A stretch of DNA of 64,000 nucleotides from Xestospongia muta (taxonomy: Eukaryota > Porifera > Demospongiae > Haplosclerida > Petrosiidae): NCBI GenBank assembly GCA_963693285.1, contig OY848918.1:17922047-17986046 (forward strand), written 5' to 3'. Below are positions 1-11,869 of this stretch, piece by piece. Every line of letters starts with the position of its first letter. The first letter of the stretch is position 1. The notes under the pieces were generated by a model that worked only from the letters and a program-made list of their open reading frames with translations, searched no databases and had not been told where the DNA came from. The translations under genes and the position numbers were made by a program.

Positions 1-65
1 TAATAAATTATATTCACTTATAATAATGGTAGTATTATTAAAATAATTTTGGGATTTTTACAATT

Positions 66-265
66 NNNNNNNNNNNNNNNNNNNNNNNNNNNNNNNNNNN
101 NNNNNNNNNNNNNNNNNNNNNNNNNNNNNNNNNNNNNNNNNNNNNNNNNNNNNNNNNNNNNNNNNNNNNNNNNNNNNNNNNNNNNNNNNNNNNNNNNNNN
201 NNNNNNNNNNNNNNNNNNNNNNNNNNNNNNNNNNNNNNNNNNNNNNNNNNNNNNNNNNNNNNNNN
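66..265. other. Assembly gap (200 N)
   Basis: Two hundred N characters. The following sequence is a 39-bp tandem array, so the gap probably marks repeat units the assembly could not place. Confidence 0.95.
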
Positions 266-756
266 CCAACAGTATAACAACATTGTATAATTTACAACGT
301 TAATACAACAGTATAACAACATTGTATAATTACAACGTTAATACAACAGTATAACAACATTGTATAATTTACAACGTTAATACAACAGTATAAAAGCATT
401 GTATAATTTACAACGTTAATACAACAGTATAAAAGCATTGTATAATTTACAATGTTAATACAACAGTTAATACAATGTTACTACAACAGTATAACAACAT
501 TGTATAATTTACAACGTTAATACAACAGTATAACAACATTGTATAATTTACAACGTTAATACAACAGTATAACAACATTGTATAATTTACAACGTTAATA
601 CAACAGTATAAAAGCATTGTATAATTTACAACGTTAATACAACAGTATAAAAGCATTGTATAATTTACAATGTTAATACAACAGTTAATACAATGTTACT
701 ACAACAGTATAACAACATTGTATAATTTACAACGTTAATACAACAGTATAAAGAAC
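266..756. repeat. 39-bp minisatellite
   Basis: About 12 units of roughly 39 bp, each with acaacagtataacaac, attgtataattt and acaacgttaat. Variants include ataaaagc for ataacaac and a shortened unit (acagttaatacaatgttact) that recurs twice at a fixed distance, so a higher-order unit of about 234 bp has duplicated. Because 39 is divisible by three, the minus strand shows an apparent periodic ORF that is an artefact. Confidence 0.95.
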
Positions 757-897
757 ATTGTAAAATCAATGTATTTTTGTTGGTAATGCGTAAACCATCA
801 TGTTAAATTTTACAACACTTTAAACAACGTTGTAAAATCAATGTATTTTTGTTGGTAATGCGTAAACCATCATGTTAAATTTTACAACACTTTTACA
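756..897. repeat. Two-copy 72-bp tandem repeat
   Basis: Two nearly identical 72-bp units starting at ttgtaaaatcaatg (758 and 830), each running through ggtaatgcgtaaaccatc. The unit is unrelated to the 39-bp array except for the shared ttgtaa-type motif. Confidence 0.9.
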
Positions 898-1099
898 TCA
901 AAAAAAACACGTAATACTACAGTTGTAATAAAACCATCAAATATACATAATGTAAAAAATACATGGTACAAAAAGTATGGAATATTTACTATTGTAAATG
1001 TAGTATAAACCATTCCATTTACATCATAAAAACAACGATTGTAAAGTGAAAATTTTCCCTGTGTTCTATTACTGAAATTACTTTATACAATAACTGGGA

Positions 1100-1310
1100 A
1101 ATACATAGCAAAAGATTGGGGATCTATTAGGAATTGATTTTAACACTAGTAACAATTTATTCTCTTCCTCCATTTCAAACAACCTTAACATGTTAAGAAA
1201 TGATAAAAAGCTGGTTTGACAATGAACCAACTATTGCTTCATGGGACAATATACTTGATATCATAGAGGGACGTCTTTAAAAGAAAGCTTTTGCTGCTAA
1301 AATTTATTGA
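1100..1310 (+). pseudogene. Decayed Death-domain exon
   Basis: Two frames joined by a frameshift near 1197 match gene 1 exon 13: GDLLGIDFNTSNNL (gene 1: [14 protein letters not shown]), then IKSWFDNEPTIASWDNILDI (gene 1: [20 protein letters not shown]), an in-frame TAA after IEGRL, KKAFAAKIY and a second stop. Order and spacing match, so this is a dead copy of a related Death exon. Its GTPase and ankyrin exons would lie upstream of the window. Confidence 0.75.
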
Positions 1311-2284
1311 AAACTCAAAATAAAGTGATCAGTTCAGTCAACAGCAGCTAATGCAAATATTGAAAAAAATCAGTCAATATTACATGTTTATTCTTTCTAA
1401 TGTTCAAATTAAAATAAAGAAATTATAGTTAACAGTTGTGCAAAACCATTTATTACTGGTTATTTCCAATCTGTTTTTGTCATAGGTGAAGAGACCATAT
1501 CTCTTCTTAAAACAAATAACTCTGACAAGAGGTATAAACATTAATTTCCATTGGAATTGTATATTCTGTCCAAAAACTACATAAGTGTAGTCCAACTGAC
1601 AACTAACTACACACATTAAGTGTATACTATACTTGTATATAAAGGACATGAGTTGTAACACAAACTATTTTGTACACATGATCAGAAAGTAAATGTCATG
1701 ACTCAACCTTTGTCCTGACATTTCAGTTACTTATCTGATGTGACTTGGTAATAATTACAAAACTAAAAATGTTATTGTAGCTTATTTAGATAAAGAAAAT
1801 AGATACTGTTTTCACAAATATACTATGACAAATAATGTGTATTAGTATATAGATGCATTAATATTTCAATCAACATAAAATCTATATTATACACATGATA
1901 CTTAATATATATATATTATATATATATAACCAATTATTATGAGATGTCTCTGTCTTATTATTAGTTGATAGATAATTTTACTTTTCTTAGCAGCAGTAAC
2001 ATTTTTCATGAATAATAGACATTCTTTTGTAAACATTTTTTTGAATAATAATTTATTATTCTATGCACATTGTTTTTATTATGAAACATCATCATATTTT
2101 TGTTTAGCTACTTCACTTATTTTTTAAAAATGTTATTTAAATTTAAGCTATTGAATGATTCAATAAAGCAATGCTATTAGCATTACATGTAACATCAGTT
2201 AATGTAGACAACAAAGAGATGTTGACATGCATTTTAAAAGTGGACAGACATGCTTACAAGTAATACATTAACCAATTGCTTTCA
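1311..2284. other. Unassigned non-coding DNA
   Basis: No coding signal or repeat family recognised. A short (TA)n run lies at about 1906-1928. Confidence 0.5.
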
Positions 2285-5070
2285 GTTAACTGCAGTTATA
2301 GTATATTCATCTTTTTTAAAATTTTAAATGACATTTTTCTTGGTTAAATTAAAGCCTTGTTTTTTCAGCAGAATGTGTGAGCTTTAAAATTGTCCTGTAG
2401 CTAGCTTAAAAACGTCCTAAAAGAACTTTTTTTTTCTAAATTTGAGCAGTCTCTGAGATTCATCTATATCATACGTTGATATATGTATTTGTTATATAAT
2501 TATGAAGATAGCTATACAGTTATCAGTCTATTATTTTAGCATTATCTGATAATAAAAGCACAAGCTATGTTAAGAAAATTCGAAAACAGTTCTTGCTGAG
2601 ATAAAAGATGCTTTACAAAAAATAATAATGAATATATAGCAGGAAAGAAGATACATCAAACATGAAGAATTGTTGACTCTATGAATGGATGTGTGCATAT
2701 TTGTTAGATTATTTTATCTTTTGCTTAATTCTATATAATGAATCTCACTTCCTTAATATATAACAATATTTTATACATCATGTGTAAGTGTAACATGAGC
2801 CATCATGTATTTTTTTCCTATATCAATCAATAATCATTTAAATCACTAATTTTTTAAATACCTCATCTGTTTATTCATCTCAACTGATCCTTTTACATTT
2901 CGAAAAAAGCAAGAACAAGCAACAGCTCTCAAACAGAACCAGTTGATTATTTCAATCAACTATAGATAAATACAATAAGTAATGAAATATTACATCAAAA
3001 CATATCCCTAGCACTATAATAACTCTCATGATGACCATCTTCAGCAACATTCTAGAGCTTGAGTGTACAATTTTACTAAACATCAATTCACCATAGGAGA
3101 GCTCTATAACTGTATAATATTAGTAATCATTATAGGTGCCATCGTGTACTCTATTTTCTATCCATTCATACTCATTTAAATCACTAAATTCCTCCACAAT
3201 TTATTTACCTTATCTGTTTATTCATCAATGAAATCATCCATTATTGAAACATATGATCATACAACAATCATTGTACATCTCTATCATCCATTATTCAACT
3301 GATCCTTTCACATTTATTGGTTAAATTGTTAGACAACTCAATGTGTCTTTTCAGTTTCAGCTGTGGTTCTTTTTAAACAGCATATCATATCACATTTTAA
3401 GTTCATGATCATCATTTAGTACAGATTAAAAAAGCGATTTGTTTGGTCACGTTAAAGTACTTTTATATGTCTACTTTACTAGATAGTAATGCATTATTTT
3501 GGCCATCCTGTGAAGTGCTTTTCTATCACATCATGTTTCAAGCAAATAATAGATAACATAGTTAATAAATTAATTTTAGTATAAGAAGATTCTCTTGATA
3601 CACATTCAGTTTAAACATTAGTGAAGGATCAATGACATTATCATTAATAATGAAACAAGAGTACAATTCTAAGAAAATTGTTAATACTTCTTTGTTGTAC
3701 TTTAGTGCTCTGCATGACTATGGGAAATGGAAAACTTTATAGAATGTATGGCAGCAAATAGAAGGGAGTAAGCAAGCTATTGGCTATATAGACAATGTAA
3801 TTTGTCAGACAAGTGTTTATAGTTTAAAGCTTCTCGAATTCAGTAGTTGTGTTGTGTCAAGGTGTTACACATGTAGTAATGCAATATGTTATAACGAGCA
3901 ATGTTTGCTAAATACACATGAGGAATGATAACACTGCGTGGTTTTAGTCAGAAATAGAATTGTGTCATACACCAGACAAAAACGTAGTTTCCCTAAAATT
4001 ACTAGATACATGTATTGAGAAGAACATATTGATAAAACAAAGTCTTTAGAATATTTTAATGATTTCTCTCATTAATAACTTATTTACTTGCTTTGTTTCA
4101 AGTAAAGCTCAATATTTAAAAAGTAAGACTGGAGTAATCAAAATATTAATAATAATAATGTAATAAGTAAAAGAGAATAATGTCAGTTATATGAAAAAAT
4201 GGAGGCACAAAAATAGATAAAGTGGTAACAACTGTATATATCAACAAGATTATTAAATGTGTTTAAAAGTTAGTTACTTGTTAGAGTACATTGATTACAA
4301 ACACTGCTACCACAATTCTGAATGGGAATATGAGAGAGAGAAAGATTTGATAATATGTACAACAAAATTAAGGTTTTCTTTAGTTCCAATTAGTCACTAT
4401 GTTACATAACATTATATATTTTGTTTAAGCTCGTCTTACAAACTCTCTTGGAGACTCCAATCTCTCTCTTATTTTTCTACAGTGTTTGTTTGTCTATATA
4501 CACTATGTTATTTACAGTATCATATCATCTGGTAAAGTCACTAATGCAACTTCAGTAGTCTCTGCTAGACTTCAATAGTCTCTTATAGCTAGTCTTTAAA
4601 CAGAACAATAAATTTTGTTATATCTATTGCAAAGTCTCCTAATAACAGTTATTCACCAAATAATTATTAACTAAATACTTAATGAAGTCTTCATGAGTAA
4701 TGTGCAAATACTATATATACTAACTATTCCTACTCTAAAACTCCATGTGGATTTAATAAAGGTTGATTAGATCCATTGCTAACTGTCTACATCTCTAAAG
4801 ATAAATGGTTCCTGACAGCTTTAAAGTGGAGATGATAAATGACTGTAAGTACTCATTCAATTACAAGCTCTAGGTCTCAAGCTTTTTCAAGTGTTAGTAC
4901 CAGATACCTACAGTCAACTTAGTGATTATATACAACATATTTAAAAATATGTGACTTCATCTGTCTATGAATTATTATTAATTTAATCTATATCAATATA
5001 TGATACATTAGTCTTAGTATTAATATATCTGGTAATGCAGATACTTAGTTATATGAACCACATTATGATA
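2285..5070. repeat. Duplicated segment A, copy 1
   Basis: From gttaactgcag onward this aligns in order with 61734-63900, for example cagcagaatgtgtgagcttt and gcatgactatgggaaatgg. It differs by point changes, small indels and one extra block at about 2740-3534. No long ORF. The same strand and order in both copies indicate a segmental duplication rather than independent insertions. Confidence 0.85.
2860..3170. repeat. Repeat R, copy 1
   Basis: Shares acaataagtaatgaaatatt, ctcatgatgaccatcttcag and ccataggagagctctataa with 5950-6460. It lies within the extra block of segment A copy 1. The flanking text (atttaaatcacta...tctgtttattcatc) also occurs on both sides (about 2835 and 3175), as if a local duplication went with the insertion. 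Confidence 0.7.
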
Positions 5071-5097
5071 ATAGGATTATTGATAATCTAAAGGATC

Positions 5098-5199
5098 ATG
5101 TCAAACTCAATGCTAGCACCTTCTCAACTTTCTAGATATTTAAGAGATGCTAGTTTAAATACACATGACTTAGCTGACAAAATATGTAAAAATATTAAG
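5098..5199 (+). CDS. Exon-like ORF with ATG and splice donor, unidentified
   Basis: ATG followed by 34 open codons (MSNSMLAPSQLSRYLRDASL at the start) ends at a gtatga donor. A possible phase-0 acceptor (cattcag) at about 5253 would add 18 codons before a stop. It begins about 30 bp after segment A homology stops, so it is unique in this window. I recognise no family; it may be the first exon of a gene or chance. Confidence 0.25.
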
Positions 5200-5945
5200 G
5201 TATGATACATTATTTTTAATTCTTATGAACTTTATTAATTACTTGTCATTCAGATTTGGCTACATCAAAGTTTTTTAAAAGTGTTCGCAACTTTTTTAAG
5301 TTGCAAGTAAACAACCATTTTACATAGTTTACATATTATAAGATAATCATAATATGTTTGTGTTTTCTTTATTATTCTTATGTCAGTTAGTGAAATGTCT
5401 TGCACTTAAATTCTCAGACATGACATTACCTTATGATTGTATGTACTTTATACATTTATTTTAAACATATCTCATACAATATCTCATGTGTTTTAGTTCA
5501 AAATGATTGAGTGGTCATCAATATTTACTATTATAATACCATCTGCGAAAGGAGTCTTCAAGCCCAGCTCAATTTAATAGCAACTTCTTCTTGGCACCTT
5601 GGGTAATTTTCAAGAACATACACTTTGTTTTCTATCAAACTCTAGTTCCAATGACACACTTAGTCTGTATGAGTGATTCAGATACATTGCAGCATAATGA
5701 TGGAGGACATTGATATCAACTAGTGATGATAATTTTGAATGCTGTGTTTATATTTATAGTTGTGTGAATAATGAGAACTGCTTTTTAATATAAATGAAAG
5801 TAGTACTGCTTTTACTAAACCCTAACACTGCTACTGCTACTACTTCTCCTGTTTCCACCCTAAACTTAAACTACTGCTTAAATTACTGCTTCTATTGTTC
5901 CAATAATAACTGTTCCAATAATAACTACTATTGATGCTCCTCCAT
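5200..5945. other. Unassigned non-coding DNA
   Basis: No convincing coding or repeat signal, apart from a ctgctactgctactac simple run near 5830. Confidence 0.5.
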
Positions 5946-6465
5946 TTCAAGAAAAACAACAAACAGAACTTATTGATAATTTCAATCACCTATGGATAAA
6001 TACAATAAGTAATGAAATATTACATCAAAACAAATCCCTATAGTCAGCATTATATTAACTCTCATGATGACCATCTTCAGCAACATTCTAGAGCTTAAGT
6101 GCATGATTTTACTAAACATTGATTCACCATAGGAGAGCTCTATAATTATATAAGATTAGTATATACCAGATGCAAATACTGCAATTTGATTGGCCAGTCT
6201 CAGGTTTTTATATTTATTAGTAACCTGTACGGAGGTTACTATATAAAATACTATGGTAACGCGATGTTATTTGCATCTGTTAACTAAGTCACCTAGAGCC
6301 CTACGCGTCCGTTATTTAGTTGCTTAGTTCCCCTCGAATTCAAAATAATGCCCTCGCCTGCGGCTACAGCATTATTTGGAATTCTTGGGTTAATAAACAA
6401 CTAAATAACCTTGCTTAGGGCTCTAACTATTACTTAGTAATCATTATAGGTGTCATCAGTATACC
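5946..6465. repeat. Repeat R, copy 2, interrupted by a foldback element
   Basis: Same family as 2860-3170. Homology runs to gattagta at 6161 and resumes at gtaatcattatagg at 6437 on the far side of a 272-bp insertion. Confidence 0.8.
6162..6433. mobile_element. Foldback MITE-like element with 6-bp target duplication
   Basis: Comparison with repeat R copy 1 gives the exact insertion: TTAGTA flanks both ends (6156-6161 and 6434-6439). Inside are three inverted repeats: cagatgcaaata (6167-6178) with tatttgcatctg (6268-6279); tagtaacct with aggttacta (6218-6241); and a long imperfect stem of agagccctacgcg...gaattcaaaataatgcc with gcattatttggaattc...cttagggctct (about 6294-6423). No coding capacity, so it would depend on an unknown transposase. 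Confidence 0.75.
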
Positions 6466-6734
6466 ATATATCAAATGTACTGGTGCACAAATTGGCCGCT
6501 TATCAATGATAGCTTTCACAAATTATGCTTCTTTTACTTTCTTCTTCTCTCATACAATGACAACTATACTTCCTCCTATGAACAAGTCGGAAATGATCAT
6601 TTAATCAAAATTCAACTAATCACTGCTCACCTTATCAGTTGCAATCATCATACACTCTAATACAAAACTGTAGTAAAGAGTAGGGAATATCAATTATAAG
6701 CTTGGGCTGTCTTTTCTTAGTACCTCCCCACAAA

Positions 6735-7290
6735 AGAATGAAGGTTTGGGTACTTACTGATGCCAAGATGGCTACATGTGGAACAAGGACATTTACACCG
6801 GAAAATCAAAGGACTATGATGGTGATTTACACTTGTCAACTTGTGTTATTATTTCCCTAACAGCTGATTTTCAAAGTAAGGGATACAGATTTTGACAATA
6901 TACATTCAGGCTAAACAAAAAAGGAATACCTGAATGGTTCCAAAAGAAAAAATTAATAAACAAAAGGTGAAATCATAACATACCAAGACAGATGCATACT
7001 TGGAATTAAATGGATGAATAAGAAGTTGTGGCTACGTTTTGTAGTAGTGACGGTGACTCTAAAATGAAGATTCAAAGAGGCATTAATACCTTCCAAGAGG
7101 AAAGTGAGACCATCCTGAAGCCAGCAAACATTGATCATTACAATACCTACAAGGGAGGTGTAGACAAGAAGGAGTAGTTAGTTATACACTAAGGATTTAT
7201 CACTTCTTCAAGAAATGGTCGAAATTAATTTTCTTTTTCACTAGCTAAGCACCACTCTCATAAATGAGTACATCATGTACACTGAATTTA
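6735..7290 (+). pseudogene. Degenerate piggyBac transposase
   Basis: Broken plus-strand frames match the C-terminal half of piggyBac-type (PGBD) transposases: KVWVLTDAKM, then NKKGIPEWFQKKKL, then IDHYNTYKGGVDKKE, then the FKKWSKLIFF and TLINEYIMY pattern of the last catalytic region. Stops and shifts separate the pieces. No TTAA-flanked ends were identified. Confidence 0.7.
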
Positions 7291-7299
7291 AACCTGGCT

Positions 7300-7790
7300 A
7301 TTGCTCTGACATATGGATTTCTATAGGTAGCACAAGCCCTTATCAATATACAGTCAACAATATATGTACACTCAGTACCTGCCACACTACAAGATAACAT
7401 TTCAGTAACTGACTAAGTAAACATCATTTCCCAGTCCTCAGTGTAAAAAGTGACTGTAAAGTATATAGTAGAATATAATCTGGGAAAATAAACCAACATC
7501 AAAATGACATGTTATATTAATCTATGAATACATCATTGTTTTAAGATGTATCATACATTTAAGACTATAAGAACATTCATCCTATAGGTTAGTCAAACAT
7601 TTTGTTTTACATTAGTACACACTCACACACATATACTGTTAGCATTGTAATTCACATTATTTATTACATTACCATTTCCAAGTATAAGGCATAGACAGGA
7701 CAATACACTTGTACACTGTCAAACACACTCAATCTAAGCAACACAGACCTTCACATATAGTCTTATCTGCTGTTTCCATGACATTCTATC
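7300..7790. other. Unassigned non-coding DNA
   Basis: Nothing recognised. Confidence 0.45.
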
Positions 7791-7794
7791 TTGA

Positions 7795-8040
7795 AATTAA
7801 CTCAAATATCATAGCCAACTAAAGTTTAGTCAAACACGGGGAGGTCAAACCTACTTCAATGCATGCAATTTATTCTACTCCAAACTTAGCTTAAAATAAG
7901 CCTGTAAAAAAGGAAAGGAAATGAGGGACAAAGGAGGACTTTTTCATGAAGAAATGTTTTAAAAACCTTACCATTTGTACGTCGTGGGAAATCATAACAA
8001 AATATTTTTAGACTTCTACTATAAATAAAACTACTACTAC
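7795..8040. repeat. Interspersed repeat, copy 1 (with 29930-30230)
   Basis: Shares agtttagtcaaacacgg, aggtcaaa, ggacaaaggaggact, accttaccatttgtacg and aaatatttttagacttct with the copy at 29930-30230 (similar, not identical). Class unknown. Confidence 0.6.
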
Positions 8041-10130
8041 TATAAATAGAAGCCTCACTAACATTTCAATCTTAATATTGTCATGCACCACATCCTTAAC
8101 GAACATATTTACATAACACACATGAAGGATTAATATAAAAATGAATGTGCTGTTATTCATCTGTGGGTTGATGCTGTTTATTTTATGACAGAAAGAGTTA
8201 TCCAATAGCAAGTAGCTAATGTTTAAGGATATCAAACCTTATATTATCATGATAATTAAATGTAATAGAAGTGAATAAAGATACCACTGTGTAGATTATA
8301 GCAAATTATATTTATAATTTACTTTTGAGGAGTCTTCTGACGAACATGATTTAAAGAAATAGTGAAGACCATTCCAAAGATCAGAAGCAGAGGGAACAAA
8401 GCAATGTAATGAAGCACATTTATGAGAAAAGTGTATAGAGAGCATGATAGGGTTAAATTGACAAGAACTATGAGTAGAGGATGGTTTAAGAGTGAATATG
8501 CAAGAAGGGAAGTAGAGTATTTTGTTGAAGACTTAGTAGAAGAGGAATAATTTTTTATAATTAGTACTAGTGGTTGTGTTTTAGATGTCAAAGTTGAGAA
8601 TAAATACACAGCAATGTACGTATTAACTAATTATAAGATCAGTTATTTATGCCAATTAATCCAAAAAGTTTTTGTCATTTCTCAATGGACAAGTTCTGTT
8701 GATCTATAAATTCTTCAGAATTATTAATAGTGCTGTATTTAGTGTAACATAGTTTAATATCATAGCTAGATCCTTCACAAATAATAATAAAATCTTTTTG
8801 AAAATATTCCAAATCATTTTCTGTGTAAATTGGTATTGTTCATTTAAGTCAATGACATTCTAATAACTAGTAATGATTGGATAACAAATCTAAAGAGAAT
8901 GGCAGAGACAGAGATTAAAGTAATACAGCATTAATAGCTAAAGAAAATATCATTTTCTTGAGTACCCTTAGAAAGAAGGAAGATTTAATATTTTCTGATA
9001 AAAAAAGTTTGAATGGTTGAAACAAATCAATGTTCACACAAAAGGAACAGTTATAGGGTAATGAGTGGAAAAGACCTCCTAGATAGACATGAACTCTTTC
9101 CATTATTTCCCATCAAAGGTATCTTCAGATACATTGTCTTTTAAATTCTGGTATGTACTGTTTATATTTTTCAACAATTGTTTGTGAATATACAGAACTT
9201 AAATATCATTTGTATGACAATAGAGCTGTCATGGATAAAGGTAAGGAGTTGATCCACCTGATCAAACTTCTTTCATTAGTAAAATTTAACATTGTATTCG
9301 TTGTCTTTCATGACAATGGTTTTGATAACTAATGTAAAAACTAATTTTTTGATCTATCTATTAGTGATTATGCAATTGTATACTTTGTACAATGTCCAAC
9401 ATTTTGGAAAAATAAATAATTAGTTTAATAAACCAATTAAATTTTATTGACAAAGTTGACAAACAAATTAAAATAAGTAGACTTTGATAAAATAGTAGCA
9501 AAACTTGTAAAAAATCCAAATTCTAGTGGCCATTCCATCATAAGGACAAATAAAAAAATTAAATTTTACCAATTTTAGTCCAATGTCTGACAATCTACTA
9601 ATATTTTTGTCAAAAGAAAAAGAACATTAATTATTTTTCTAACAGCTGTTGCTGTTCATTAATAGTGTGTAGATTCCTCTATATTTATCCACACTTCAAT
9701 GTCTTCATTCTATAACAAGATAACAAAGTTAATATAATTTCCCACAATTGTATTAAACAGTTCAATGACCACTGTTATCGTTGGATGTCAATACATTTGG
9801 TGATGTTAATTACAGGACCAATAATGTGTACACATGTCACAGTGGCTATTGAAATGATAATTCTTACATTATAATTAACGTAGTAAGCAATGCAATTAAA
9901 CTATAATTTCAAACTTGTTATCAAAAAAAAGAAATCCATTCTTTTATCATTTTCAACAGAAGCTTCAAAAAGATCACTATAAGAATCTGCAATCCATTTT
10001 AATCTCCCAACATTGTTATGGTCCTGCCTATTGTTCCAACTAAGTCAGTTGAAAGACATGATACTGTATCATGATATAAAACACTGATAAAAGAACTTTG
10101 TTAAAGTAACAAAATATGTGTGTTGTATTG
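8041..10130. other. Long stretch without recognised genes
   Basis: Several minus-strand ORFs of 60-96 codons occur (8319-8609, 8915-9103) but show no family motif, good start context or splice structure. Treated as chance in AT-rich DNA. Confidence 0.45.
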
Positions 10131-10139
10131 ATGCATTTG

Positions 10140-10440
10140 ATATAACAATAAAAAAGTTGTTGAAATAACCATAAACAATTTTGTTGTTATAATATACCCT
10201 GTTCTATTTCATTGAAAAATCAAATATGTTATTGTAACAAATAATATTGATGTTATAACATAACCCTGTTTAGTTTCATTGAGAAGCAAAATTTGTTATT
10301 CTAACAAACAATATTGTTGTTATGACATAAACTGGTCCTGTTGTATTGAAAAACAAAATCTGTTATTGTAACAAAAACTATTGCTGTTATAACATAGTTG
10401 TGTTTTATTGTATTGAAAACAAGTCTGTTAATATAACAGT
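10140..10440. repeat. Degenerate tandem repeat, about 67-bp unit
   Basis: Four units, each with tgttgttataacata, an ccctgttt-type segment, ttcattgaaaa and tctgttattgtaacaa. Each unit holds the internal inverted pair ttgttat / ataacaa. Confidence 0.75.
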
Positions 10441-10449
10441 GAATTTCTT

Positions 10450-11180
10450 TAATGCAATAAACAATAATTATGGTTGACAAAATAGAAAAAAAATAAACAC
10501 GAATGTTGATTGAAGAAAGAAAACTCAATAACTCCTAAGAAAATATGTAGAGAGAAGGTAAATGATTTAACAAAATAGAGCTACTTAAATCATATAGAAG
10601 GGAAAATGGTTAGTCCAAATAACATTCAATACCAGATTCAACAGACAGGTAGACAGTAGACTTCTTAAAACTTTAATCACCGAAATTGGCAATTTTTCTT
10701 TTTATAAAGAAAAAAACAACTTTGACTGTCACATTATATGAAATGTTAAAGATATGATGAGTTGATATTAGGTAATATAGAGCACTAATGAAGTTTCTAC
10801 ATTCCATAACTACGTCTTGTTCAGTAACAATAAAACATTAAAGATGAACATCCTCATCACCGTGTTTAAACCTCAAAATATGTGGGTGGTTGTTCTTTTT
10901 GTCAACAACTTCTGTCAGTGGGGTACCACAGTGTATAATATTAACAATAAATATGTATAACGTTACATTAGTCTTAAATTGCTAAAATTAAGTGCATCTT
11001 GATTTGATCAATTCTATGTAGAAACCATATGTATTAGGTATGAATTAAGTGAAATATGCAAGTGTAAAATATCATTTGGATCGTGTTAATGAGGTTACTC
11101 ATTACTCAGTAGCATGCACTAAAGTGTTTGTACTTTTTACAGAAAGTCACTTACAGGAGCTTGCATAACAACACAAGGTA
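10450..11180. other. Unassigned non-coding DNA
   Basis: No gene or repeat recognised. Confidence 0.4.
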
Positions 11181-11199
11181 TTACACAATAATCCACAAA

Positions 11200-11440
11200 T
11201 TGCTCTCTTTTCTTGTTAAGTTTTGTAGCCAAGAAGTATGCTGGGGAACGAAGTGCAAGCAAAGTTTTTCATCTCTATTGATAATTATGTTAGGCCTGTA
11301 ATGGAAGTTTAGACATATCTCCATCAAAAGAATCAGAAAGGTATTGATGTAGCTCCTTTGGTAAAGATTTACTAGCTGTAGCATACTTGATAATGGCACA
11401 TTTCCACTTGTCCCGTTCACAGCAAAATGTTTATATAATG
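11200..11440 (-). pseudogene. Exon-like minus-strand segment, possible continuation of 11520-11863
   Basis: A minus-strand frame reads WKCAIIKYATASKSLPKEL and YLSDSFDGDMSKLPL before a stop, then LLALRSPAYFLATKLNKKRE further on. It follows the exon at 11520-11863 in the same direction, but no clean acceptor joins them. Function unknown. Confidence 0.25.
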
Positions 11441-11519
11441 AAGTTACTTTTATAATTATTTCTAACTCAAATCCTACCTATGATCAAGATATATTCTCAC
11501 TACAAACCACACATTATGA

Positions 11520-11863
11520 TATATTATTTACATGAACAGGTTTAGAAAGGTTAGGATACTCTGATGTTATTTCATTTACTGGTATAGTTTCATCCAAAAT
11601 CGACTGTTGCCTGGTTGGAAAAGTACAGTGAATCAATGTTGTTAAGTCGGACTTTGGATGCATTACAAGTTCTTGTTGTAACAACATTTTGTTTCTTTCT
11701 TGTGATACTTCATCTTCCCTCTCTCCAAAAATAGAACCATAGGCATGTTTTCCAATATTATCACTTTTAGTTTTCTTTGGAATGTGTGGCACTGAGGAAG
11801 TTGATGGTTCCCCATGATTAGTACTTTGAAATCGGGTGTAAATAAACTGGGTCCATGACTCCT
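11520..11863 (-). pseudogene. Minus-strand exon resembling SAMD3-like repetitive proteins
   Basis: Open from a possible acceptor (aactataatag, complement of about 11864) with ESWTQFIYTRFQ, PHIPKKTKSDNIGKHAYG, CTFPTRQQSIL and PVNEITSEYPNLSKP, to a possible donor gtaaat near 11534. The pattern of a basic linker followed by TFxxRRxxI...PVxEIxxxYPxL resembles proteins called SAM-domain-3-like that are multicopy in fish, cnidarians and sponges. Assignment is by memory of pattern only. Other exons are not convincingly linked. Confidence 0.4.
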
Positions 11864-11869
11864 ATTATA

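Noticed and set aside
447..656. Minus-strand ORF with a repeated MLLYCCINVVNYT motif
   Set aside because: It is the translation of the 39-bp minisatellite, whose unit length is divisible by three.
266..756. CRISPR-like array
   Set aside because: Units are contiguous tandem copies without unique spacers, and the surroundings are eukaryotic.
8319..8609. 96-codon minus-strand ORF
   Set aside because: Low-complexity Leu/Ser/Thr composition, no domain, no splice context; expected by chance in AT-rich DNA.
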